A stretch of DNA of 64,000 nt, from positions 310,001-374,000 of the forward strand of contig NZ_JAHKPI010000020.1 of the NCBI RefSeq assembly GCF_018860425.1, written 5' to 3'. Shown in pieces: positions 17,907-27,211 of this stretch. How positions within the stretch are numbered: position 1 is the first letter of the stretch; each line of letters starts with the position of its first letter. The stretch is from Marinobacter sp. F3R08. GTDB taxonomy: Bacteria > Pseudomonadota > Gammaproteobacteria > Pseudomonadales > Oleiphilaceae. The notes below the pieces were generated by a model, which saw nothing but the letters and a program-made list of their open reading frames with translations, was not told the DNA's origin and did not search any database. A program made the position numbers and the translations under genes.

Positions 17907-18532
17907 TGGCCGAATCACGTCTGCAGCGCTGGGCGCGTAAAAAAGCCGAAGCCGGTAAGCGCACTGAGCAGTCTCCGCCTGCGGTTACTGAGTCAGAGCC
18001 GACGCCGGAACAGCAGGAACTTGCCATCAACGAGGCCTTGCCGGAACACGAATTGCTGGAAAAATACGGCCTTCCTGATCCGGAAAGCATCCAGCTTGGC
18101 ACAGACATCACCGGATTCATGCGAAAAGAGATTCCAGAACTCCTGCGCCGCAAGGCCCTGCGAGGACTCTGGAGATCCAACCCGGTTCTTGCGGTACTGG
18201 ACGGACTGAATGACTACGACGAGGACTACACTTTGGCCTCCACGGCCGGTCAGACCGTGAAAACCGTGTACAAGGTAGGCCAGGGCCTGGTTGAGAAAGC
18301 CAGAGATGCCGACGGCGTGCTCAAGAGCCAGACTGAACCCCCAACGGACACCCCCAGCCCAGACGTTGTTCAGCCAGTCGCTGAAACCCCGGAGCCAGAT
18401 GCTGGCGCTGACTCCGAACACACCGCCCCACGGGCACAGTTTCCGGATCATTCGCTGATTCAGAACGAGAGTCACCAGTCGGAGGAAACGCCGGAACCGC
18501 GCTATCGACCCCGGATGCGTTTTGACCACTGA
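17906..18532 (+). CDS. DUF3306 protein, formate dehydrogenase accessory
   Basis: The 208-residue protein has the DUF3306 pattern: a basic start ESRLQRWARKKAEA, then LPDPESIQLGTDITGFM, and RRKALRGLWRSNPVLAVLDGLNDYDEDYT. The last 90 residues are proline- and glutamate-rich and probably disordered, ending in RYRPRMRFDH. It is coupled to the DUF3305 gene by a TAATG overlap. Its fixed position in formate dehydrogenase loci indicates a maturation role, but no activity is known to me. A 110-bp gap with TTG start follows before the chaperone gene. Confidence 0.87.
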   Translation: MAESRLQRWARKKAEAGKRTEQSPPAVTESEPTPEQQELAINEALPEHELLEKYGLPDPESIQLGTDITGFMRKEIPELLRRKALRGLWRSNPVLAVLDGLNDYDEDYTLASTAGQTVKTVYKVGQGLVEKARDADGVLKSQTEPPTDTPSPDVVQPVAETPEPDAGADSEHTAPRAQFPDHSLIQNESHQSEETPEPRYRPRMRFDH

Positions 18533-18642
18533 CAGAATGCCATCAGGCTAGCCGGTAACAGACACGTATTTGAGGAAATTATTCCTGAATATGAACTAGA
18601 ATAGTGAGACAGACCGCAAATAATAATTGGAAGGAACACCAT

Positions 18643-19254
18643 TTGAGTAACACTGCGGAAATCCAGTGTCCGCGCTCGATCACCGATGAGGATCGTGCCC
18701 GGGCCCAGATCTATCAGCTGCTGGGCGTCCTGCTTGCCGGCCCGCCTTCGGCTGACTTGCTAAAAGGATTGGCCTCTTTGCAGGGCGACGACACCCCTCT
18801 GGGAGCGGCCTCCAGAAACCTGGCTGCACTTGCCGAACGCACCAATCCTTTCGATGCCGAGCGGGAGTACAACAACCTGTTCGTTGGCCTCGGCCGTGGC
18901 GAATTGCTGCCATACGCCAGCTATTACCTCACCGGATTTCTGAACGAGAAGCCCCTGGCAGAGCTGCGCACGGATTTAATGTCCCGTGGCATCCAGGCCC
19001 GCAGCGATGTCAAAGAGCCCGAAGATCATATCGGCACGCTGTGCGAGATCATGGCGGGCATCATTACCGGCGAGTTTCCCTGCGATAGCGGCCTTTCTTC
19101 GCAGAAAGCGTTTTTCGAAGCCCATATAGCCAAGTGGGCAGCCTTGTTTTTTACAGATTTGGAAGAAGCGCAAAGCGCGGTCTTCTACGCACCTGTGGGA
19201 TCGTTGGGGCGGGCCTTCATAAGTGTAGAGACAGACGCTTTTGCAATTCAGTAA
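18643..19254 (+). CDS. TorD/DmsD-family chaperone for formate dehydrogenase
   Basis: This 203-residue, all-helical protein belongs to the TorD-like redox enzyme chaperones, which hold a Tat-exported molybdo- or tungsto-enzyme until its cofactor is in place. Visible family features are ARAQIYQLLGVLLAGPPS at the start and NPFDAEREYNNLFVGLGRGELLPYASYYLTGFLNEKPL, followed by EDHIGTLCEIM. The likely start is TTG at 18643, seven bases after AAGGA; a GTG at 18604 gives 13 extra residues that are not family-like. The gene comes just before the small Tat protein and the formate dehydrogenase alpha subunit, its probable client. Confidence 0.87.
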   Translation: MSNTAEIQCPRSITDEDRARAQIYQLLGVLLAGPPSADLLKGLASLQGDDTPLGAASRNLAALAERTNPFDAEREYNNLFVGLGRGELLPYASYYLTGFLNEKPLAELRTDLMSRGIQARSDVKEPEDHIGTLCEIMAGIITGEFPCDSGLSSQKAFFEAHIAKWAALFFTDLEEAQSAVFYAPVGSLGRAFISVETDAFAIQ

Positions 19255-19295
19255 CCGGGATCTGAACGATCTCTTAACCCAGGGGGAGAAGTCCG

Positions 19296-19487
19296 ATGGA
19301 CAACCCGAAGCGTGAAAACAGCCGTCGCCGTTTCCTGCAAATGGCCGCAGCTGCAGCTCCGGCTGCCGTTGCAATGACGGTTGCACCGAACGCCGCAGCC
19401 GAGGTCGTCACCAAAGACGTCCCGAAAAGCCGTGGCCTGCGTGACACAGAACATACACGCAAATATTTCGAATCGGCTCGCTTTTGA
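19296..19487 (+). CDS. Small Tat-signal protein of the formate dehydrogenase region
   Basis: This 63-residue protein is little more than a twin-arginine leader: SRRRFLQMAAAAAPAAVAMT at residues 9-28, followed by a short tail ending RKYFESARF. It matches the family described as formate dehydrogenase region Tat target. GGGGGAG precedes the ATG. It has no cofactor motif. Such proteins always sit just before fdhA; they might be a small exported subunit or might help Tat targeting. The C-terminal SARF/SSRF-type end is typical of the family. Confidence 0.87.
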   Translation: MDNPKRENSRRRFLQMAAAAAPAAVAMTVAPNAAAEVVTKDVPKSRGLRDTEHTRKYFESARF

Positions 19488-19575
19488 GGAAGCGTGATTC
19501 ATTCAAGGTTGCGTGATGCTCTTGAATGATCACACCTCCAGAAAAACGAGAATAAAAATGAGAGAGGTATGAGAC

Positions 19576-22461
19576 ATGTTACGGAAGAAGACCAACGGGG
19601 TAGCGAAAGGCCCCCGTGCAGGCTCTTTGCTTTCATCTCTCACTGCCAAGACTCTGGATCGTCGTCAATTTCTGGCGGCCTCCGGCGTTGCAGTGGGTGG
19701 CATGGCGGCATTGTCGCTGACGTCGGGACGGGTTGAAGCAGCGACCCCTTCGACTGGCGGCGGCGAAGTTGTTCGCAAGAAATCGGTATGTACGCACTGC
19801 TCGGTCGGCTGCACCGTTGAAGCCGAGGTTGAAAATGGCGTATGGACTGGTCAGGAGCCGGGCTGGGATAGCCCTTTCAACATGGGTTCTCACTGCGCCA
19901 AGGGGGCTGCGGTTCGCGAGCACGCTCACAATGAGCGTCGTCTGAAACATCCCATGAAGATGGTCGACGGCCAGTGGAAGAAGATTTCCTGGGACACCGC
20001 CATCAATGAAATCGGCGACAAGATGCTGCAGATCCGCGACGAAAGCGGACCTGACTCGGTTTACTGGCTCGGTAGTGCCAAGTTCAACAACGAACAGGCC
20101 TATCTGTATCGCAAGTTTGCCGCCTACTGGGGCACCAACAACGTCGATCACCAGGCCCGGATCTGTCACTCCACCACCGTAGCTGGCGTAGCCAACACCT
20201 GGGGCTACGGCGCAATGACCAACTCGTACAACGACATCCACAAGTCCAAGGCCATCTTCCTGATTGGTGGCAACCCCGCCGAAGCGCACCCGGTATCGCT
20301 GCTGCACATCCTGAAAGCGAAGGAAGAAAACAACGCCCCGCTCATCGTTTGCGACCCACGCTTCACACGTACCGCTGCACATGCCGACGAATACGTGCGT
20401 TTCCGCCCGGGTTCAGACGTTGCCCTGGTGTGGGGTATTCTCTGGCACATCTTCGAAAACGGCTGGGAAGACAAAGAGTTCATCCGCACCCGCGTATACG
20501 GCATGGACGAGATCCGTGAAGAAGTAAAACGCTGGAATCCGGAAGAAGTGGAGCGTGTAACCGGTGCACCGGGAGCGCAACTGGAGCGTGTCGCCCGCAC
20601 CCTGGTCAACAGCCGTCCGGGCACCGTTATCTGGTGTATGGGTGGTACCCAGCACACCAATGGCAACAACAACACCCGCGCTTACTGCATATTGCAGCTG
20701 GCACTGGGTAACATGGGCGTTGCCGGTGGTGGCACCAACATCTTCCGTGGCCACGATAACGTTCAGGGCGCTACCGATCTGGGCGTTCTGGCAGACACCC
20801 TGCCCGGCTACTATGGTCTGAGCGCAGGTGCCTGGGGCCATTGGGCAAGAGTCTGGGAAGAAGACCTGGATTATCTGAAAGGCCGGTTCGCAACCTGGGA
20901 CAAAAACGGCAAATCCAAAGCCATGATGAACGAGAAGGGTATTCCTGTATCTCGTTGGATTGATGGTGTTCTGGAAGCCAAGGAAAACCTGGATCAGCCT
21001 GATAACACCCGGGCCATGGTGCTGTGGGGCCACGCGCCCAACTCCCAGACCCGGATGCTCGAGATGAAGGAGGCGATGGAAAAACTCGACCTTCTGGTCG
21101 TCGTGGATCCCTTCCCGACGGTGTCAGCCGTACTGCACGACCGTAAAGACGGTGCGTATCTGCTGCCGACAACGACCCAGTTCGAGACCTACGGTTCAGT
21201 CACGGCCTCAAACCGCTCAATCCAGTGGCGTGAAAAGGTTGTAGAGCCGCTGTTTGACTCCAAAGTCGATCACGAAATCATAAAGCTCTTTGCGGACAAA
21301 TTCGGTTTTACCGATCGTATGTTCCGCAACATTGCCATTGAAGGCGACGAGCCCTCAATTGAGGACATCACCCGCGAATTCAACCGCGGCATGTGGACCA
21401 TCGGCTACACAGGGCAATCGCCAGAGCGGCTTCAGAAACACATGAAGTACCAGCATCACTTCGACCGGACCACGCTTCGGGCAAATGGCGGGCCTTGCGA
21501 TGGCGACATCTACGGCATGCCGTGGCCGTGCTGGGGCACCGCGGAGATGAACCACCCGGGAACGCCCAACCTGTATGACCTGTCATTGCCGGTATCCAAG
21601 GGGGGCCTGACCTTCCGCGCCCGCTTCGGTGTTGAGCGCAATGGTGAAAGCCTGCTGGCCGACGGCGTCTACTCCAAGAATTCCGATATCAAGGACGGCT
21701 ACCCGGAATTCACCATGCAGATGCTGATGGATCTGGGCTGGGACGGTGACCTGACCGCTGAAGAGCGCGCCAGCATCGACGCGGTCGCCGGGCCCAAGAC
21801 AAACTGGAAGACCGACCTTTCCGGCGGTATCCAGCGCGTAGCCATCAAGCATGAATGTGCGCCCTTTGGTAACGCCAAAGCCCGGGCCGTGGTCTGGAAC
21901 TTCCCGGATCCGGTCCCCATCCACCGCGAACCTCTGTACACGACTCGTCGCGATCTGGTCAAAGACTACCCCACGTACGACGACAAGACGTTCTGGCGTG
22001 TCCCCACCTTGTACGAGTCCATTCAGAAGAACGACTTCAGCAAGGATTTCCCCATCATTCTGACCTCCGGCCGTCTGGTCGAGTACGAGGGTGGCGGTGA
22101 CGAAACCCGCTCCAACCCCTGGCTGGCAGAACTACAGCAGGAAATGTTCATTGAGGTGAATACGCGGGATGCGAACAACCTGAACATTCGCGATGGCAAG
22201 GACGTCTGGGTATCCGGACCGGAAGGCGGTCGCATCAAGGTCAAGGCATTGGTGACGGAACGTGTTGGCGAAGGTGTCGCCTTCATGCCGTTCCACTTCG
22301 GCGGACACCTGGAAGGTAAATCCCTGAGGGATAAATATCCCAAGGGCTCTGACCCCTACGTTCTGGGTGAATCTACAAACGTTGTTCAAACATACGGGTA
22401 TGACTCGGTCACGCAGATGCAAGAGACCAAAGCCACCCTGTGTTCGATTATGCCGGCATAA
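19576..22461 (+). CDS. fdhA: Formate dehydrogenase catalytic subunit alpha (Cys-type)
   Basis: The 961-residue subunit oxidises formate to CO2 in the periplasm. A Tat leader (DRRQFLAAS, residues 28-36) is followed by a [4Fe-4S] site with Cys72, Cys75, Cys79 and Cys107. The metal ligand is Cys197 in RICHS, encoded by TGT (20164-20166) rather than a selenocysteine TGA, with catalytic His198 next to it. MGD-binding motifs include GGNPAEAHP, WCMGGTQHTNGNNN and GHDNVQGATDLG. The long C-terminal domain ends LCSIMPA. The tungstate importer upstream suggests tungsten at the centre, though molybdenum is equally compatible with the sequence. The beta and gamma subunits follow in the same operon. Confidence 0.95.
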   Translation: MLRKKTNGVAKGPRAGSLLSSLTAKTLDRRQFLAASGVAVGGMAALSLTSGRVEAATPSTGGGEVVRKKSVCTHCSVGCTVEAEVENGVWTGQEPGWDSPFNMGSHCAKGAAVREHAHNERRLKHPMKMVDGQWKKISWDTAINEIGDKMLQIRDESGPDSVYWLGSAKFNNEQAYLYRKFAAYWGTNNVDHQARICHSTTVAGVANTWGYGAMTNSYNDIHKSKAIFLIGGNPAEAHPVSLLHILKAKEENNAPLIVCDPRFTRTAAHADEYVRFRPGSDVALVWGILWHIFENGWEDKEFIRTRVYGMDEIREEVKRWNPEEVERVTGAPGAQLERVARTLVNSRPGTVIWCMGGTQHTNGNNNTRAYCILQLALGNMGVAGGGTNIFRGHDNVQGATDLGVLADTLPGYYGLSAGAWGHWARVWEEDLDYLKGRFATWDKNGKSKAMMNEKGIPVSRWIDGVLEAKENLDQPDNTRAMVLWGHAPNSQTRMLEMKEAMEKLDLLVVVDPFPTVSAVLHDRKDGAYLLPTTTQFETYGSVTASNRSIQWREKVVEPLFDSKVDHEIIKLFADKFGFTDRMFRNIAIEGDEPSIEDITREFNRGMWTIGYTGQSPERLQKHMKYQHHFDRTTLRANGGPCDGDIYGMPWPCWGTAEMNHPGTPNLYDLSLPVSKGGLTFRARFGVERNGESLLADGVYSKNSDIKDGYPEFTMQMLMDLGWDGDLTAEERASIDAVAGPKTNWKTDLSGGIQRVAIKHECAPFGNAKARAVVWNFPDPVPIHREPLYTTRRDLVKDYPTYDDKTFWRVPTLYESIQKNDFSKDFPIILTSGRLVEYEGGGDETRSNPWLAELQQEMFIEVNTRDANNLNIRDGKDVWVSGPEGGRIKVKALVTERVGEGVAFMPFHFGGHLEGKSLRDKYPKGSDPYVLGESTNVVQTYGYDSVTQMQETKATLCSIMPA

Positions 22462-22476
22462 CAAGAGGTGTAGACC

Positions 22477-23085
22477 ATGGCACTTGAAGGACAAGCACGC
22501 GCAAAATTCCTTTGCGATGCCGAACGCTGCATCGAATGCAATGCTTGCGTAACGGCCTGTAAGAATGAACATGAAGTCCCCTGGGGCATTAACCGCCGAC
22601 GCGTGGTCACCATCGAAGATGGCAAGCCTGGTGAGCGTTCGATCTCGGTAGCCTGCATGCACTGTTCAGACGCGCCCTGCATGGCCGTCTGCCCGGTGGA
22701 TTGCTTCTACCAGACCGAAGACGGCGTAGTGCTGCACTCCAAAGATCTGTGTATCGGTTGTGGGTATTGCTTCTATGCCTGTCCGTTCGGTGCGCCCCAG
22801 TTCCCGCAAGCGGGCAACTTCGGCAGCCGCGGCAAGATGGACAAATGCACATTCTGTGCAGGTGGCCCTGAGGAAGACAATTCAGCTACCGAGTTCTCCA
22901 AGTACGGTCGCAACCGTATTGCGGAGGGTAAACTGCCGATCTGTGCGGAAATGTGCTCAACCAAAGCCCTGTTGGCCGGCGACGGCAACGAGGTGGCGGA
23001 CATCTATCGCCAGCGTGTGGTGAATCGTGGTTTCGGTTCCGGCGCCTGGGGATGGGGCACAGCTTACGAGAAGAAAGGTGCATAA
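22477..23085 (+). CDS. fdhB: Formate dehydrogenase iron-sulfur subunit beta
   Basis: This 202-residue subunit carries electrons from the alpha subunit to the membrane cytochrome. Four ferredoxin-type groups are visible: CIECNACVTACKNEH, CMHCSDAPCMAVCP, CIGCGYCFYACPFGAP and CTFC with the distal CAEMC. This gives four [4Fe-4S] clusters. It has no signal peptide, as expected for a subunit exported by Tat with the alpha subunit. Its ribosome site AGAGG follows the fdhA stop closely. A perfect 15-bp hairpin separates it from the gamma subunit gene. Confidence 0.95.
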   Translation: MALEGQARAKFLCDAERCIECNACVTACKNEHEVPWGINRRRVVTIEDGKPGERSISVACMHCSDAPCMAVCPVDCFYQTEDGVVLHSKDLCIGCGYCFYACPFGAPQFPQAGNFGSRGKMDKCTFCAGGPEEDNSATEFSKYGRNRIAEGKLPICAEMCSTKALLAGDGNEVADIYRQRVVNRGFGSGAWGWGTAYEKKGA

Positions 23086-23094
23086 ACCGACCTG

Positions 23095-23127
23095 TGCATG
23101 CCAGGGCCCTTTGGGCCCTGGCATGCA
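23095..23127 (+). repeat. Perfect 15-bp-stem hairpin between fdhB and fdhC
   Basis: TGCATGCCAGGGCCC (23095-23109) is perfectly repeated in inverse at 23113-23127, separated only by TTT. There is no T-run after it. It lies inside the operon, just after fdhB, and could act as an mRNA stabiliser, a processing site or a partial terminator. Confidence 0.8.
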
Positions 23128-23172
23128 ACGAGGCAGTAAATTCTTCTTGTAGATTTCCGCTGGAGTGCTCTG

Positions 23173-24348
23173 ATGACTAAAAGACTATTGAGTGTCGCCA
23201 GTCTGATGTTGGTGATGCTGCTGATTAATCCTGCCTGGGCACAGGATGCCCCCGAGGTTGATCGCACCGCTACCGGGGGCGCGCAGACCCTGGAAGATAT
23301 CATGGCTCGTCAGCAACAGATGAAGGTTGACGAACGTTTTCGCTCAGAGAACACGGGCAATCCGGCCAACGCAGCACCGACCACAGATCAACTGGGTAGC
23401 CGGGGCGGGGTTTCTGACGCCGAAAACTGGCGCGGTATTCGCTACAACGAGACCGATATCCGTACACAGTCCCGCGGACCGGCGGCGAACGTTCTGATTC
23501 AGGACGGCGGCATGCCCTGGTACAAGCTGCGTGAAGGCCCCGTCATCCGTTATGGCGGCGGCGCGCTTCTCGGGCTTATCGTGTTGCTTCTGGTGTTCTA
23601 TCTGGTGCGCGGGAAAATCATGATCGAAGGCGGACCCGCTGGCACCACCATCGAGCGATTCAAAGCCATCGAACGATTTGGGCACTGGCTGCTGGCAGGT
23701 TCCTTTATCGCCCTGGGCCTGACCGGCCTACTAACCCTGATGGGACGTAGCTTCCTGATCCCAGTACTGGGACCAGAGGTCTTTGCAACCCTCGCGGCTG
23801 GCTCCAAATGGTTGCACAACAACATCGCATGGGCCTTTATGCTGGGACTGGTGATGACGTTCATCATGTGGGTCACACATAACATTCCCAATAAGCTGGA
23901 CTGGCAATGGATCAAAGTGGGTGGCGGCATCTTCACCAAATCTCACCCCCATGCAAAGAAATTCAATGCGGGGCAGAAGGTTGTTTTCTGGACAGTGATG
24001 CTACTCGGCGCCTCGGTCTCTCTGTCCGGATTGTCACTGTTGTTTCCGTTCCAGATCCCGATGTTTTCCGACACCTTCGGGTTCGTGAACAGCGTTCTGG
24101 GCACCAGCTTGCCAACCAATCTCACTCCGCATGAGGAGATGCAATACGCCAACCTCTGGCACTCGATCGTCGCGTTTGTGATGATGCTGGCCATCATCGC
24201 TCACATCTATATCGGCACAGTCGGAATGGAAGGTGCATACGACGCCATGGGCAACGGCCAGGTGGATCTTGAGTGGGCTCGCCAGCACCATGACCTGTGG
24301 GTCGCGGAAGTCGAGGCCAAACAAGGCAAAGGAGACTCGTCATCATGA
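23173..24348 (+). CDS. fdhC: Formate dehydrogenase cytochrome b subunit gamma
   Basis: The 391-residue subunit anchors the enzyme and reduces quinone. It has a signal peptide (residues 1-23, ending PAWA), a periplasmic region of about 100 residues, then one membrane segment (ALLGLIVLLLVFYLV) followed by the four-helix cytochrome b core. Heme-ligand histidines are in ERFGHWLL, SKWLHNNIAW and the pair WHSIVAF and AHIYIG. The extra N-terminal periplasmic region and first helix are typical of the Shewanella-type FdhC but absent from E. coli FdnI. The stop overlaps the start of a 41-residue peptide gene (ATGA). Confidence 0.93.
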   Translation: MTKRLLSVASLMLVMLLINPAWAQDAPEVDRTATGGAQTLEDIMARQQQMKVDERFRSENTGNPANAAPTTDQLGSRGGVSDAENWRGIRYNETDIRTQSRGPAANVLIQDGGMPWYKLREGPVIRYGGGALLGLIVLLLVFYLVRGKIMIEGGPAGTTIERFKAIERFGHWLLAGSFIALGLTGLLTLMGRSFLIPVLGPEVFATLAAGSKWLHNNIAWAFMLGLVMTFIMWVTHNIPNKLDWQWIKVGGGIFTKSHPHAKKFNAGQKVVFWTVMLLGASVSLSGLSLLFPFQIPMFSDTFGFVNSVLGTSLPTNLTPHEEMQYANLWHSIVAFVMMLAIIAHIYIGTVGMEGAYDAMGNGQVDLEWARQHHDLWVAEVEAKQGKGDSSS

Positions 24349-24470
24349 AGGTCATGATTTCTGCATTTGTCGCAGCACTTGTTATTGCTTATACAGCTCC
24401 CGCTGTTCTGAACCAGTTTGGCTGGTCCTCAGCAGACCAGACAAGTGCCGAGAGTGTCCGCCTTGACTGA
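24345..24470 (+). CDS. 41-residue single-pass membrane peptide in the formate dehydrogenase operon
   Basis: This short frame starts in an ATGA overlap with the fdhC stop and encodes MKVMISAFVAALVIAYTAPA as a hydrophobic N-terminal half, then a polar tail ending ESVRLD. It has one transmembrane segment or an uncleaved signal. The coupling, hydrophobic profile and position argue for a real gene, perhaps a small subunit of the membrane complex. It overlaps the likely TTG start of the TusA-like gene. No known family is recalled. Confidence 0.6.
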   Translation: MKVMISAFVAALVIAYTAPAVLNQFGWSSADQTSAESVRLD

Positions 24471-24702
24471 GCAATCAGAGGCATACCAGATCGATGCAAT
24501 CGGTCTGGTATGCCCTCTTCCCATTCTACGATTCAAAAAACGCACCAAAGACCTTCCCAGCGGAACACAGGTCGAATTTCTTGCCGATGACCCTACCGGC
24601 CGTCAGGATTTGCAAGCCTTGTGTGAAATCACCGGCCATCGGATTGAGTGGATCAGGGAAGAGGGTGCAGGCGTCACCCGTTACCGTATTTGTCTGGCAT
24701 GA
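24463..24702 (+). CDS. TusA/SirA-family sulfur carrier protein
   Basis: TusA proteins carry persulfide sulfur on one conserved cysteine. This protein of about 79 residues has the hallmark GLVCPLPILRFKK (active Cys in CPLP), SGTQVEFLADDPTG and LCEITGHRIEW, matching the short alpha/beta fold. TTG at 24463 is the likely start, overlapping the 41-residue peptide gene; upstream GTG codons are possible. It ends the formate dehydrogenase operon. FdhD needs sulfur from a desulfurase, so this carrier may relay it. In Campylobacter a TusA-like accessory gene is needed for formate dehydrogenase activity, which supports the idea by analogy. Confidence 0.82.
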   Translation: MTEQSEAYQIDAIGLVCPLPILRFKKRTKDLPSGTQVEFLADDPTGRQDLQALCEITGHRIEWIREEGAGVTRYRICLA

Positions 24703-24823
24703 GCGCCCCAACGATTCGATCCTGTGCAAACGCGTCCAGCCGAAACCTGCCCCCGGATCTTTTGGGCAGATGAGTCTTACACTCCAGAAAAACTATCCGC
24801 TATATCCTTATGCCCATTGGCAC

Positions 24824-24851
24824 TTAACGGCTCCCCAATTCTTGCCGTTAA
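24824..24851. promoter_or_regulatory. Inverted repeat upstream of the chemoreceptor gene
   Basis: TTAACGGC (24824-24831) is inverted at 24844-24851 as GCCGTTAA. The right arm also resembles the flagellar sigma-28 -10 element GCCGATAA. It lies about 80 bp before the start; whether it is an operator, promoter or weak hairpin is uncertain. Confidence 0.35.
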
Positions 24852-24933
24852 TACAATCTGAAAGGTATCGCGTCTTCTCCACCCAGGCTAATCGTTGTTG
24901 TACAGGCTGCTGACCCCCATCAAAGGAGTGGAC

Positions 24934-26859
24934 ATGTCCATCCGAAAGCTGTTTATCGTCTCCATATCCATCGTTCTCTTTGTCATTGCGCTGGTCGCAA
25001 GTGCTTTCATTGCGATTGATACCCAGAATTCGATCACCTCAGAGGTGCTCGAGAACCGTGATGATCTGACGGATGAGATCAGCAGCATTCTGGCCGTTAC
25101 CGACAATCTGATGTCAAAACGCGTTCATAATTCTCTGAACCTGCTCATTGAAAGGGGAAACCGGCTGGGGCAGGCAACCGTCAACGGTCAGGAAACCGTT
25201 GCCGGACAACCAACACCCGCCCTGTTTCTCGGCAGCACACTCGTGAACAACAATTTTGACCTGGTTGATGGTGTAACAACGGTAATGGGTGGCACCGCCA
25301 CTCTGTTCGTGCGCGATGGGCAAGATTTCATCCGGGTATCAACCAACGTCAAGAAAGATGACGGATCACGGGCCATCGGAACAAAGCTCAATATGAGTGG
25401 CGCTGCTGGCAAGGCCATCAGTCGGGGCGAAGCCTACTTCGGGCAGGTGGATATTCTCGGAAATCCCTATCTGACGGCCTACAGCCCGATTCGAAACAGC
25501 TCCAGCCAGATCATTGGTATCTGGTATGTCGGTTACTCGGCGGATCTTGAGGAGCTCCAGGAAGCCATCACCTCGGCTCGCCTGCTTGACGAAGGGTTCA
25601 TTGGCCTTCTCGACGACAAGAACAGACTCCGCATGCACTCGGACACAATCCCGGCCGAGCAGTTACAGGACATTCTGGACGCACAACCTGAGACATGGAT
25701 GCTGAACCGGACCGCTTTCGAGCCCTGGGGCTATCAGATCGTTGCCGGCTATTCCGAGGACGAGGTTTCTGGCATGGTCCGCACTCAAACCCTCGGAGCC
25801 ATCGTTGCGATCCTGATTGGCGGGCTCGTTCTTATCGTTTGTCTGAGTTTCCTGGCGCAACTGGTGGTTTCCCGCCCATTGCGGGAAATGATTGAAGCAA
25901 TCAACGATATTGCCGGCGGTGAAGGGGATTTGACCGTCCGCTTTAATTCCACAAGCAAAAACGAACTGGGTCTGATGGCTCAGGGTTTCGATCGCTTGCT
26001 CGACCGGCTGCAGGCGACCATCAAAGACACAAAGAAGTTCTCGGAAAGCCTGGGCAACGCCTCTGGTGATCTGAAACGCATTGCCGCTGATTCCGCCTCT
26101 GTGGTCACAAGCCAGACAGAACAAACAGAGCAAGTAGCCACGGCCATGAACGAAATGACGGCAACGGCACAGAACGTTGCCGAGAGTGCCTCCAGGGCAG
26201 AAAGCATTGCCAGGGATGCCGATGGCCTGGCCGAGAATGGGCAATCATTGATTGGTCAGACAACGGCCACCATTCAGAGCCAGCTCGATAATAATCAGCG
26301 CTCCGTTCAGACCAGTGCCTCTCTGAAAGACGCCTCCGACAATATCGGCAGCATCCTGGCGGTGATTGAAAACATCTCAGAACAGACCAACCTGCTTGCC
26401 CTGAACGCGGCGATTGAAGCTGCACGGGCCGGTGAGCATGGCAGAGGATTTGCGGTTGTATCGGACGAAGTCCGCAATCTCGCGAGCCGCACTCAGGAAT
26501 CCGTCAAGGAGATCCAGGACCAGATCCAACACCTGCAGGAAGGTGTCAGCAGTGTCACCGAAGTGATCAATCTCGGTAGCAAGTACGCTTCTGAAGCCAA
26601 TGAAATGATCCGGGAAACCGGCGAGGCGATTGAGGCCCTGAGGGAAAGTGTCCGTGGTATCCGGGACACAAACATCGAAATGGCCAGCGCAGCCGAAGAA
26701 CAGAGTCAGGTTTCAGAGGACATTAATCAGCGTCTGGAGCACATCCGCCAGATGGCCGGAAGTAGCCAACAGAACGCGGCATCAACCAATGACGCAGCAG
26801 AGGTACTGAAGAACCTCACCGAACAATTGCAATCACAGCTTGATGCCTACAGAACCTGA
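24934..26859 (+). CDS. Methyl-accepting chemotaxis protein with periplasmic Cache domain
   Basis: The 641-residue chemoreceptor has a first transmembrane helix at about residues 7-28, a periplasmic Cache-type sensor of about 250 residues ([18 protein letters not shown] and IGIWYVGYS are diagnostic), a second helix ([20 protein letters not shown]), a HAMP domain ([21 protein letters not shown]) and the long cytoplasmic coiled coil. The hairpin tip [21 protein letters not shown] contacts CheA/CheW. There is no C-terminal CheR-docking pentapeptide. The ligand is unknown. AAGGAG precedes the ATG at 24934. It stands alone, after the formate dehydrogenase operon. Confidence 0.93.
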   Translation: MSIRKLFIVSISIVLFVIALVASAFIAIDTQNSITSEVLENRDDLTDEISSILAVTDNLMSKRVHNSLNLLIERGNRLGQATVNGQETVAGQPTPALFLGSTLVNNNFDLVDGVTTVMGGTATLFVRDGQDFIRVSTNVKKDDGSRAIGTKLNMSGAAGKAISRGEAYFGQVDILGNPYLTAYSPIRNSSSQIIGIWYVGYSADLEELQEAITSARLLDEGFIGLLDDKNRLRMHSDTIPAEQLQDILDAQPETWMLNRTAFEPWGYQIVAGYSEDEVSGMVRTQTLGAIVAILIGGLVLIVCLSFLAQLVVSRPLREMIEAINDIAGGEGDLTVRFNSTSKNELGLMAQGFDRLLDRLQATIKDTKKFSESLGNASGDLKRIAADSASVVTSQTEQTEQVATAMNEMTATAQNVAESASRAESIARDADGLAENGQSLIGQTTATIQSQLDNNQRSVQTSASLKDASDNIGSILAVIENISEQTNLLALNAAIEAARAGEHGRGFAVVSDEVRNLASRTQESVKEIQDQIQHLQEGVSSVTEVINLGSKYASEANEMIRETGEAIEALRESVRGIRDTNIEMASAAEEQSQVSEDINQRLEHIRQMAGSSQQNAASTNDAAEVLKNLTEQLQSQLDAYRT

Positions 26860-26923
26860 CCAGCATCTTGATCAGGGGTAGGATCTACGGGTCATACGTA
26901 GGACTACCCCGATCCATGCAGCC

Positions 26924-27211
26924 TTAACGCTTGTCTCCCGGCCCGATAAGATCAGACAACTGCTCGCGAAGTGAATCTACGTTGTCTTCTCCGCTTTGCT
27001 TCAACTCATTCAGTTTTTTGCGGCCATCAGAAATCTTGTCTTCGATTGAACGCAAGGTATCCGAGGCACTCTGCTGGATATCCGCGCTGGCCTTTTCGTT
27101 CTCAGCCTCAGCTTCTTTGGCTTTGGCGTTCGCTTTCAGGGAATCTGCTTGCTTCTCCCATTCTTCCAGTTGCGCTTCGGTTTTTCTGATCAGTTCATCT
27201 TTCAGTGACAT
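26924..27211 (-). CDS. Small coiled-coil stress-type protein
   Basis: This 95-residue, highly charged protein (MSLKDELIRKTEAQLEEWEKQ) is one continuous predicted helix with heptad spacing, rich in Lys, Glu, Ala and Gln; it has no cysteine and no hydrophobic segment. The start at 27211 has a perfect AGGAGG, and the upstream extension is not coding-like. It resembles the Sll1863-type stress protein family by recall. Partners and function are unknown. A partly paired hairpin lies in the short gap to the convergent chemoreceptor gene. Confidence 0.7.
   Translation of the reverse strand: MSLKDELIRKTEAQLEEWEKQADSLKANAKAKEAEAENEKASADIQQSASDTLRSIEDKISDGRKKLNELKQSGEDNVDSLREQLSDLIGPGDKR

Noticed and set aside
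20164..20166. Possible selenocysteine codon in formate dehydrogenase
   Set aside because: The active-site codon is TGT, an ordinary cysteine; no in-frame TGA or SECIS is needed.
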